Below, in pieces: positions 1-5,459 of a DNA stretch of 9,047 bases. A model generated the notes under the pieces. It was given only the letters and a program-made list of their open reading frames with translations, did no database searches and had not been told where the DNA came from. The first letter of the stretch is position 1, and the number at the start of each line of letters is the position of its first letter. The position numbers and the translations under genes were made by a program. This DNA is from Campylobacterota bacterium (lineage in GTDB: Bacteria; Campylobacterota; Campylobacteria; Campylobacterales; Sulfurovaceae): contig JAUVCL010000081.1 in assembly GCA_030595845.1 (NCBI GenBank), forward strand, positions 1 through 9,047, written 5' to 3'.

Positions 1-19
1 TTACCCAAAGGTACAAAAA

Positions 20-238
20 ATGGCAACATTAGTAAACGGAACTGTTAAATGGTTCAACGATGAAAAAGGTTATGGATTTATTCAACAAGAGAATGGTGGA
101 GACGATGTATTCGTACATTTCCGTCAAGTTAACAACGACAACGGTGGACGTGTAACATTGGCTGAAGGTCAAGCAGTAACATTTGAAGTTGGTGAAGGTC
201 AAAAAGGCCCACAAGCTGAAAACGTAACACCACTTTAG
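20..238 (+). CDS. cspA: Cold-shock domain protein (CspA family)
   Basis: This 72-residue protein is a single cold-shock domain, an OB-fold that binds single-stranded RNA and DNA. Family members act as cytoplasmic RNA chaperones that melt secondary structure. The N-terminal strand 'GTVKWFNDEKGYGFI' (7-21) contains the RNP1 motif, and 'VFVHF' (30-34) is RNP2. The aromatic residues W11, F12, F20, F31, H33 and F34 that stack on nucleic acid are all present, and the C-terminal 'GPQAENVTPL' closes the domain. Length matches the family norm of about 66-74 residues. The start is supported by AAAGG at 7-11, eight bases upstream of the ATG. The promoter and any long cold-responsive 5' UTR lie outside the window. 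The gene stands alone and converges with the DUF4139-like gene. Family assignment is secure; whether expression is cold-induced cannot be seen. Confidence 0.96.
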   Translation: MATLVNGTVKWFNDEKGYGFIQQENGGDDVFVHFRQVNNDNGGRVTLAEGQAVTFEVGEGQKGPQAENVTPL

Positions 239-245
239 TAGTGGT

Positions 246-268
246 TTTGCAGGCTTTATGCCTGCAAA
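246..268 (+). terminator. Hairpin terminator between convergent genes
   Basis: A perfect 9-bp stem, TTTGCAGGC (246-254) and GCCTGCAAA (260-268), closes a five-base TTTAT loop starting eight bases after the cold-shock stop codon. A second, weaker 5-bp pairing (ACCAC 229-233 with GTGGT 241-245) overlaps the stop codon. The hairpin lies between two convergent genes and could end transcription from either side. The U-tract behind it is poor on the plus strand ('CTAACTCCTCTTTATTT'), so efficiency is uncertain. Confidence 0.65.
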
Positions 269-293
269 CTAACTCCTCTTTATTTCCCCTCTT

Positions 294-1733
294 TTAATAA
301 TTCACTTTTAAATCTTTATCATACGATATCTCAAATAATACTTCTACCTTTTTAGTTTGATTACCAGCCAAAGAAAGTTTCATTTCTATTTTTCCGTCTT
401 TTAACATTTTATAGTTTACTTTTTTAGTAGACTTGATCTCTAAAAATTTAACTTTTATCTCTTCTGTTGTAGAGGTAGGTATACGCTCTATGATGGTCAA
501 TGTTTTTTCTTTATCAGATTTATTGGTTAGGGTTAAAATAAATCCATCTTTTTTACGAGCTGTTCCGCCAAATATACCTGTTTCTCTCTCTTTTTGTACG
601 ATAGGTTTACGTAAGATCTTGATATTTTCTTCTACTTTAGTATAAATATGATATTTATCATTTCTATATTCACCAGATGCATTTTCATTGATCACTTCTG
701 AAGATGACTTTACTTTCCACGCATTACTGTCTATCTGATATTTTGGTTTAAATGAACAGATATGAAATGCCTGCCGGTTCTCGTATGGATACGCACGTAC
801 TTCACAGGAAAGTGCAGTTTTCCATGTCAAGACTGGAAGATCTAAAGCTATACCTGTTGAAGGTAAAGTGAGATCTTTTATCTTATATTCTCTCGCATCT
901 TCATAGGTCGCTACTGGTCTAGATAAACGTCTTGAAGGCATTTCTTTTTGTGCAGACATCATAAGCATGTCCATTTGTATCTCTTCTGATCTGAATTTTT
1001 TTGATTTGGCAACTCTTTTTACTCTTGGTCGTGGCATAGTTTTACTGACTATCCAAGGGCTAAAATGTCTAGGATACACATGTTGACTAGCCGAACGATA
1101 ATAGAACATTGCAGTCTCTGCTTCGATATCTATACCCGAACGATTTATGATAGACAGATATTGTGTTACAGAAATTTCTTTTTTATTTTCTATATCAGCT
1201 TCATATCTTGTGCTAAAAGAGACATATCCATAAGGGATAGTCAGTTCCATATCTTCTTGACACAATGCAGTACTTTCACTTGCCTGCTGTGTCGGCGCCT
1301 GCTTACGGAAAAGTTGTTGTTTAATTTTCACTTTTTGGGTCAATACTCTTTTTTGTGTTGAAAGTCTTGATTGTTCCATACCAATATGTTTTGCTGATTC
1401 TATCCAGGAAGCCGCATCAAAGGTAGTGGGTTGAGGTAGAGAAATGAGTTGTTCCAACACTTTTGTAGTCGCAACAACATCCTGAACTTTTTGTTCAGAA
1501 GTTCTCAATTCTGTCAGTACTTTGCAAAGTCTTTCTTCTTCTGGGCACATTGACATACCAAGAAAAGCCATAGAAGAACCTTCACAACTTGCTTTGACAC
1601 CTTGTGCGAAGCCAATAAAATTATGGTTTGGAGTATAATTATAAAATGTTTGATCCTGATAGACATCCAAGGAAGAAGCATGACCGATATTTACACTTAC
1701 AAGCAGTGTTATAAGAGAGGTAGAAAGTTTCAT
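294..1733 (-). CDS. Secreted DUF4139-like protein (mucoidy-inhibitor-A-like)
   Basis: This 479-residue protein begins with a Sec signal peptide (1-19, hydrophobic LITLLVSVNIG, cleavage likely after GHA) and has no further membrane segment, so it is probably periplasmic. An N-terminal region with cysteines C50, C63 and C70 is followed by a helical, charged stretch (about 65-155) that could form a coiled coil. The rest resembles the beta-rich DUF4139 domain: 'YLSIINRSGIDIEAETAMFYY' fits the 'A.I.N.SG.DW' core, and the C-terminal 'LTLTNKSDKEKTLTIIERIP' fits that family's final strands. A basic patch (PRPRVKRVAKSKKF) lies mid-protein. AAGGA seven bases before the ATG supports the start, but it lies inside an inverted repeat. 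The gene is 38 bp downstream of the cytochrome gene on the same strand. DUF4139 proteins have no established biochemical role. The signal peptide is clear; the family call is moderate and made from memory. Confidence 0.65.
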   Translation of the reverse strand: MKLSTSLITLLVSVNIGHASSLDVYQDQTFYNYTPNHNFIGFAQGVKASCEGSSMAFLGMSMCPEEERLCKVLTELRTSEQKVQDVVATTKVLEQLISLPQPTTFDAASWIESAKHIGMEQSRLSTQKRVLTQKVKIKQQLFRKQAPTQQASESTALCQEDMELTIPYGYVSFSTRYEADIENKKEISVTQYLSIINRSGIDIEAETAMFYYRSASQHVYPRHFSPWIVSKTMPRPRVKRVAKSKKFRSEEIQMDMLMMSAQKEMPSRRLSRPVATYEDAREYKIKDLTLPSTGIALDLPVLTWKTALSCEVRAYPYENRQAFHICSFKPKYQIDSNAWKVKSSSEVINENASGEYRNDKYHIYTKVEENIKILRKPIVQKERETGIFGGTARKKDGFILTLTNKSDKEKTLTIIERIPTSTTEEIKVKFLEIKSTKKVNYKMLKDGKIEMKLSLAGNQTKKVEVLFEISYDKDLKVNY

Positions 1734-1736
1734 AGT

Positions 1737-1762
1737 TTATCCTTAAAAAGTATTAAGGATAA
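1737..1762 (-). promoter_or_regulatory. Perfect 10-bp inverted repeat over the start region of the DUF4139-like gene
   Basis: Arms TTATCCTTAA (1737-1746) and TTAAGGATAA (1753-1762) are exact reverse complements separated by six bases. On the minus strand the repeat ends three bases before the ATG, and its downstream arm contains the AAGGA ribosome binding site. A TATAAT hexamer (minus strand, 1767 to 1762) abuts and shares one base with the upstream arm. Two readings fit: an operator next to a -10 box, or an mRNA hairpin that hides the ribosome binding site when transcription comes through from the cytochrome gene. The repeat is certain; its role is inferred. Confidence 0.6.
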
Positions 1763-1771
1763 TTATAGCCA

Positions 1772-2137
1772 TTATTTATTACTGCTATCTTCTTCCGACT
1801 CCAAGAGATAATTTTGATTTTTGATTTTCAAATAATCATAAATTGCTTTGACCTCTTCATTGGTCAGATAATAACGAGGCATGATCTTATGATAACTATT
1901 GACTGCGTTGATCATGGTAGAAAGACTATCCTTACGTATGTCTGAGCCCCTTAAAAGCTGTTTGCCATTCTTATCTTTATACGCTACAATGGTTTTGCCT
2001 TCACCGATCTTCCCGTGACATTGTGAGCAACTCACTCCCCGTGGATTTGCGTAAAGCATTTCACCATATTCATAGTCTGAAATAAAATCTTCCCCACTCC
2101 ATAACATTAAAGGTAAAAACACCCATAGTAGTCTCAT
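1772..2137 (-). CDS. Periplasmic monohaem c-type cytochrome
   Basis: This 121-residue protein has a short N-terminal export segment (MRLLWVFLPLMLWSG) followed by one class I cytochrome c domain. The haem attachment motif is C37-S-Q-C40-H41, with H41 the proximal ligand. M86 in 'KIMPRYYLT' is the probable distal ligand, and the C-terminal helix 'NEEVKAIYDYLK' is the usual last helix of the fold. Such proteins shuttle electrons in the periplasm, for example between a bc1 complex and a terminal oxidase; the partner here is unknown. The C-terminal tail (LLESEEDSSNK) is acidic and probably disordered. The ribosome binding site is modest: AAAAGG (2149-2154) lies 11 bases before the ATG. The gene is divergent from folD and precedes the DUF4139-like gene, with which it may be co-transcribed. 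Confidence 0.9.
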   Translation of the reverse strand: MRLLWVFLPLMLWSGEDFISDYEYGEMLYANPRGVSCSQCHGKIGEGKTIVAYKDKNGKQLLRGSDIRKDSLSTMINAVNSYHKIMPRYYLTNEEVKAIYDYLKIKNQNYLLESEEDSSNK

Positions 2138-2195
2138 GCCAGTATCAACCTTTTCAATCCGAATTGGGCAACATCCCTGATGCCTAAACTATTTT

Positions 2196-2204
2196 TGATA
2201 TAAT
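2196..2204 (+). promoter_or_regulatory. Extended -10 promoter of the folD cluster
   Basis: TGATATAAT is an exact extended -10 element (TG at 2196-2197, TATAAT at 2199-2204), preceded by a run of T (2192-2196). No TTGACA-like -35 is present at the expected distance, which fits the sigma-70 promoters known from Campylobacterota. Transcription would start near 2211, giving a leader of about 20 bases before the folD ATG, with the AAGGG ribosome binding site at 2219-2223. On the opposite strand a TATAAT (2219 to 2214) could serve the divergent cytochrome gene, so two opposed promoters may overlap here. Confidence 0.55.
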
Positions 2205-2229
2205 ACCTTAAAAATTATAAGGGCATTCT

Positions 2230-3075
2230 ATGCAACTCATCGATGGTAAATCCTTAGCCAATAAAGTGCAAGCTTCTGTAGCAACTCAGGTCGAAGAACT
2301 TAAACGAGAAAAAAACATTGTCCCAGGACTCGCTGTGATACTCATAGGGGATGATCCTGCCAGTCATGCTTACGTTAAGATGAAAGCAAAAGCCTGCGAA
2401 AAAGTAGGTTTTTACTCCATTACACACAACATGCCTGACACCATTTCCCAAGATGAAATCATCGCAACTATTGAGATGATGAATAATAATCCGCGCATAG
2501 ATGGGATCTTGGTACAACTTCCTCTCCCTAAACATGTTGATACAGACAAGATACTTGAAGTCATAGACCCTAAAAAAGATGTGGATGGTTTTCATGCCTA
2601 CAATATGGGAAGACTTGTAACCAATTTAGACAGTTTTGTAGCCTGTACACCTCTGGGCGTTATGAAAATGTTTGAAGAGTACAACATAGATTTGGAAGGT
2701 AAAGATGTTTGTGTTGTAGGTGCCTCCAATATCGTAGGTAAACCTATGGCATCCCTGCTTCTTAATGCAAATGCAACGGTGACTATCACACATATCTTTA
2801 CAAAAGACCTCAAAGCACATACGTCTCAGGCAGATATTATTGTTGTAGGTGTTGGTGTTCCGGGACTCATTAAAGAAGATATGGTCAAAGAAGGTGCCAT
2901 TGTTATAGACATTGGTATTAACCGAATGGAAGATGGCTCACTTGTGGGTGATGTGGATTTTAAAAATGTAAGTTCCAAGTGTTCGTACATTACCCCTGTG
3001 CCGGGTGGTGTGGGTCCCATGACCATTGCGATGCTACTAAGTAATACAGTTAAAGCTGCCAAAGGAAGAATATAG
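2230..3075 (+). CDS. folD: Bifunctional methylenetetrahydrofolate dehydrogenase / methenyltetrahydrofolate cyclohydrolase
   Basis: FolD interconverts 5,10-methylene-THF and 10-formyl-THF in the cytoplasm, supplying one-carbon units for purines and formyl-methionine. The 281-residue length is normal. The catalytic domain shows Y48-x3-K52 (in YVKMK), with K52 the catalytic lysine, then 'GILVQLPLP' (92-100), 'DVDGFH' (117-122) and 'CTPLGVM' (139-145). The NADP-binding domain has 'VVGASNIVGKPM' (162-173) and 'PGGVGPMT' (258-265). The Ala at 165, where many FolDs have Arg, and 'HIFTKDL' in place of 'CHSKTKDL' are the forms I recall from Campylobacter homologues. AAGGG six bases before the ATG supports the start. 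It is the first gene of the cluster, and its TAG shares its last base with the GTG of lepB, so the two are likely co-translated. Confidence 0.97.
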   Translation: MQLIDGKSLANKVQASVATQVEELKREKNIVPGLAVILIGDDPASHAYVKMKAKACEKVGFYSITHNMPDTISQDEIIATIEMMNNNPRIDGILVQLPLPKHVDTDKILEVIDPKKDVDGFHAYNMGRLVTNLDSFVACTPLGVMKMFEEYNIDLEGKDVCVVGASNIVGKPMASLLLNANATVTITHIFTKDLKAHTSQADIIVVGVGVPGLIKEDMVKEGAIVIDIGINRMEDGSLVGDVDFKNVSSKCSYITPVPGGVGPMTIAMLLSNTVKAAKGRI

Positions 3076-4046
3076 TGAAGAAATTATTACAGGCATTTAG
3101 CCGTTTTGCGAGTTCATGGACAGGAACGATCATCATCGTACTTTTTCTAATCTTTTTTGTAGCACAGTCTTTTGTTATCCCAAGTGGATCTATGAAAAGA
3201 ACACAACTCATTGGTGATTTTCTTTTTGCTAAGAAATTCTCATATGGTATCCCTACACCTCATTTGCCATGGCTAGAGATCCCTATACTACCAGACTTTA
3301 ACAATAATGGTCACCTCATAGAAGGTCCAAGACCAGAGAGAGAAGACATTGTTATCTTCCGTTATCCTAAAAATAACAAAATACACTATGTTAAACGTTG
3401 TGTTGCCGTAGGTGGAGATGAACTTCTCTATGCCAATGAGAAACTCCTCATACACTTTCACGAAGGTGAAGAGTATATGAAAGCAAACTATCCAGCTGAG
3501 AAGATAAAATCGCTTAGAGGTAAGCTCTGGGTAGAGAACCCTTTTATGGATAAATACCCAGGTATAGAGTATGCTCCGGAAGGTACAGATATTTTTGAAG
3601 CACTACTACGTTACTACGCCTATAATAAAGAGATAGATATGATGCCTGTTTATGTGAATGGTCTTAATGCACCAACGCAAAGCATAGGAGGAAAAACTAT
3701 CAATGCACTCTATAGCAAAGTTGAAGAAGATCATTTCTATATGGTAGGTGATAACCGTGACAACTCTAACGATAGCCGTTTTTGGGGTTCAGTACCTTAC
3801 AGACTCATTGTGGGGAAACCTTGGTTGATCTATATGAGTTTTGAACACCGTTCGTATGAGAGTGTACTGGATGGAGATGAATATGGAAGCGGAAAAGACC
3901 ATGCCAGATTAGGACGTGTATGTGAAGATTTAGACCTCGACAGTAATGAATGTGAAGTACTCTGGGATAAACAACGTTATACAGTTCGCTGGGGACGTGT
4001 AGGTAGACGTATCGAATCTATACAATTAGAACAACCGATAGAATAA
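3075..4046 (+). CDS. lepB: Signal peptidase I
   Basis: LepB is the inner-membrane serine protease that removes signal peptides from Sec- and Tat-exported proteins. One membrane anchor (about 17-35, GTIIIVLFLIFFVAQSFVI) is followed by 'IPSGSM', where S39 is the catalytic serine. The catalytic lysine is K107 in 'HYVKRCVAVGGD', and the conserved 'GDNRDNSNDSRFWG' box begins at residue 225. The usual proline after SGSM (SGSMxPT) is replaced: the sequence is SGSMKRT. Near the C-terminus an acidic segment with cysteines C283 and C293 precedes the final 'YTVRWGRVGRR' strand. The start is GTG, overlapping the folD stop by one base (TAGTG), with AAAGGAAG inside the folD end as ribosome binding site. 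The length of 323 is at the long end for a one-anchor enzyme. Confidence 0.96.
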   Translation: MKKLLQAFSRFASSWTGTIIIVLFLIFFVAQSFVIPSGSMKRTQLIGDFLFAKKFSYGIPTPHLPWLEIPILPDFNNNGHLIEGPRPEREDIVIFRYPKNNKIHYVKRCVAVGGDELLYANEKLLIHFHEGEEYMKANYPAEKIKSLRGKLWVENPFMDKYPGIEYAPEGTDIFEALLRYYAYNKEIDMMPVYVNGLNAPTQSIGGKTINALYSKVEEDHFYMVGDNRDNSNDSRFWGSVPYRLIVGKPWLIYMSFEHRSYESVLDGDEYGSGKDHARLGRVCEDLDLDSNECEVLWDKQRYTVRWGRVGRRIESIQLEQPIE

Positions 4047-4074
4047 AATCGTACAAGTTAATATAAGGAATAAA

Positions 4075-4530
4075 GTGAAAAAATTTTATATTGCAACAGA
4101 CCACGCAGGCTATGCACTCAAAGCATATGTAAAAGACTTTGTAACAGAGTTGGGACATGAGATAGTTGATCTTGGGCCAGACTCTGCAGACAGAGTAGAC
4201 TATCCGGATTTTGCAAAAAAATGTGCGGAAGCGGTACTTGCAGAAGAAGGAAGCCTTGGCATACTTATCTGTGGAACAGGTATCGGCATCAATATGGCTG
4301 CCAACAAAATACCAGGCATCCGTGCCGCACTCTGCCACGACCATTACACAGCTAAACTCACCAGACAACACAATGATGCAAACATCCTCTGGTTTGGTGA
4401 ACGTGTCGTAGGTAAAGGTGTGATTGAAGATATGATAGAGGTCTTCGCCACAACAGAATTCGAAGGCGGCAGACACGCAGGACGCGTAGCTAAGATAGAA
4501 GGCTGTGCAGCTGGATCAGATCTAGGATAA
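4075..4530 (+). CDS. rpiB: Ribose-5-phosphate isomerase B
   Basis: RpiB interconverts ribose 5-phosphate and ribulose 5-phosphate in the cytoplasmic pentose phosphate pathway. The 151-residue protein opens with the Rossmann-like 'IATDHAGYALK' (D9, H10), has 'YPDFA' (43-47), and 'CGTGIGINMAANKIPGIRAA' starting at C66, the catalytic cysteine. H99 in 'RQHNDAN' and R133 and R137 in 'GGRHAGRV' correspond to residues of the E. coli enzyme that open the sugar ring and bind phosphate. No residue of the active site appears to be missing. The start is GTG, with AAGGA five bases upstream; it begins 28 bases after lepB. The related LacAB galactose-6-phosphate isomerases are less likely, given the full RpiB signature and the absence of any sugar operon. 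The product feeds PRPP synthesis, which links it to the nearby apt gene. Confidence 0.96.
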   Translation: MKKFYIATDHAGYALKAYVKDFVTELGHEIVDLGPDSADRVDYPDFAKKCAEAVLAEEGSLGILICGTGIGINMAANKIPGIRAALCHDHYTAKLTRQHNDANILWFGERVVGKGVIEDMIEVFATTEFEGGRHAGRVAKIEGCAAGSDLG

Positions 4531-4553
4531 AATTTCTACTATCAATGGAAACT

Positions 4554-4641
4554 GTAGGGTGTTGTCTCCTGACAACACCTTAAAAATTTAATATATTTTG
4601 TGTATTTATATTTTTGGTGTTGTGGGGACACAACACCCTAC
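4554..4641. repeat. REP-like doublet: two GTAG-headed palindromes in inverted orientation (BIME/REPIN-like)
   Basis: Copy 1 on the plus strand is GTAG (4554-4557) followed by a perfect 9-bp hairpin, GGTGTTGTC (4558-4566), loop TCCT, GACAACACC (4571-4579). Copy 2 is the same design on the minus strand: CTAC (4638-4641) is the foot and GGTGTTGTG/CACAACACC (4616-4624 with 4629-4637) the stem. Read in the same direction the copies match at 23 of 26 positions. Two of the three differences are the innermost stem pair, C-G in one and G-C in the other, so pairing is kept. The 36-bp spacer (4580-4615) is almost pure A+T. The GTAG foot plus an inverted pair is the hallmark described for RAYT-associated REP sequences. 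No transposase gene is in the window. The element may also affect rpiB mRNA stability or termination before apt. Confidence 0.75.
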
Positions 4642-4689
4642 GGGAATGAGAAACAACGCCACAATAAAGATAAAAGGAAGTAAGAAAAA

Positions 4690-5235
4690 ATGAGCATATT
4701 ATCAGAAACAGACAAACAAATCATCTTAGACAGCATCCGAGACATCCCAGACTTCCCCAAACCAGGCATCATCTTCAAAGATATCACAACCCTACTTTCC
4801 AACCCAAAAGCACTAAACACGCTGATGTCCCATCTTGAAGAACGTTATAAAAGTTATGACCTAGATTATATTGCCGGTATCGATGCCAGAGGCTTTATAT
4901 TTGGGAGTATACTTGCAGACAGACTTGGTCTTGGATTTGTAACCATCCGTAAAAAAGGTAAACTCCCCTATACAACTGTTGCAGAAAAATACTCTCTAGA
5001 ATATGGTTTTGATGAAGTAGAAGTACATATAGATGCCTTTGGAGACACCAAAGATGCACGTGTTCTTCTCATAGATGACCTTATAGCAACTGGTGGTACC
5101 GCTACGGCTGCAGCAAGCCTCATAAACAAAGTGGGTGCTGTTTGTGTAGAAGCGTGTTTTGTGATGGAGCTAGACTTTTTAAATGGAAAAAAAACCATAG
5201 ATGCTCCTGTCTATTCTGTGCTTCACATAGACTAA
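4690..5235 (+). CDS. apt: Adenine phosphoribosyltransferase
   Basis: Apt salvages adenine by joining it to PRPP to give AMP and pyrophosphate, in the cytoplasm. The 181-residue length fits the family. The N-terminal 'IRDIPDFPKPGIIFKDIT' is the Apt signature preceding the hood. 'GIDARGFIFG' and 'RKKGKLP' provide the pyrophosphate and flexible-loop regions. The PRPP-binding motif 'VLLIDDLIATGGT' spans 125-137 with the two acidic residues D129 and D130 intact. The ribosome binding site AAGGA (4674-4678) lies 11 bases before the ATG, which is a long spacing. The gene is separated from rpiB by 159 bp containing the REP-like doublet, so it may need its own promoter or be read through. No sign of damage is visible. 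Confidence 0.97.
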   Translation: MSILSETDKQIILDSIRDIPDFPKPGIIFKDITTLLSNPKALNTLMSHLEERYKSYDLDYIAGIDARGFIFGSILADRLGLGFVTIRKKGKLPYTTVAEKYSLEYGFDEVEVHIDAFGDTKDARVLLIDDLIATGGTATAAASLINKVGAVCVEACFVMELDFLNGKKTIDAPVYSVLHID

Positions 5236-5267
5236 TACACAACAAATACACACAGTACCGATAGGAT

Positions 5268-5288
5268 TTTCTTAATTTACTTAAGGAG
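5268..5288 (+). promoter_or_regulatory. Possible AU-rich hairpin pairing the small ORF's ribosome binding site
   Basis: CTTAA (5271-5275) and TTAAG (5281-5285) are reverse complements around a five-base loop. Allowing G-U pairs, the stem extends outward through TTT (5268-5270) with GAG (5286-5288). The whole AAGGAG ribosome binding site (5283-5288) would then be paired. The stem is weak and may be chance in AT-rich DNA; regulation is only a suggestion. Confidence 0.25.
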
Positions 5289-5294
5289 TCCATC

Positions 5295-5402
5295 ATGTTC
5301 ATGACTAAACAGGGTAAAACAACAGCTCTCTTTGTACTTCCATCCAAACTTGCAGGAAATAGTTCTGCTAAAAAAATACTTAAAAAAGCTGGGTTTAGAT
5401 AA
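5295..5402 (+). CDS. Small basic protein, 35 residues, unknown function
   Basis: This frame is shorter than most gene finders accept, but it is well supported. ATG at 5295 sits six bases after a strong AAGGAG (5283-5288), and TAA follows at 5400. The peptide starts MFMTKQGKTTALFVLPSK and ends KKILKKAGFR. It has seven Lys and one Arg and no acidic residue. A short hydrophobic core (TALFVLP, 10-16) is followed by an amphipathic-looking lysine-rich tail. There is no signal peptide and no cysteine. I do not recognise the family. An in-frame TAG at 5262-5264 rules out a longer N-terminus. It lies 59 bases after apt and 57 bases before the phosphoesterase on the same strand, so it could be the last gene of the apt transcript. 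Nucleic-acid or ribosome binding would fit the charge but is speculation. It could also be a non-coding leader. Confidence 0.6.
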   Translation: MFMTKQGKTTALFVLPSKLAGNSSAKKILKKAGFR

Positions 5403-5459
5403 TAACAGTATCCTACGGTATAAAAATAAGAAGTAAGATATTTTAATAAAGGTATTACT

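Noticed and set aside
1065..1361. 98-codon plus-strand frame
   Set aside because: It lies wholly antisense to the DUF4139-like gene, has a Cys/Ile/Phe-rich composition with no domain pattern, and lacks a ribosome binding site of note.
2254..2595. 113-codon minus-strand frame
   Set aside because: It is antisense to the N-terminal half of folD, and its composition is typical of a reverse-frame shadow.
4018..4476. 152-codon minus-strand frame
   Set aside because: It is antisense to rpiB, which has all its family motifs; the translation is Cys- and Phe-rich shadow sequence.
4554..4641. A riboswitch or simple rho-independent terminator pair
   Set aside because: Neither hairpin is followed by a proper U-tract on either strand, no known aptamer pattern is visible, and the inverted GTAG-footed copies fit a REP doublet better. 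A transcriptional side effect is not excluded.
4554..4641. CRISPR repeat pair
   Set aside because: There are only two units, in inverted rather than direct orientation, with a low-complexity AT spacer.
5403..5459. Promoter for the phosphoesterase gene (TATAAA at 5419-5424)
   Set aside because: The hexamer is preceded by neither an extended -10 TG nor a -35, and such matches are expected by chance in this AT-rich stretch.
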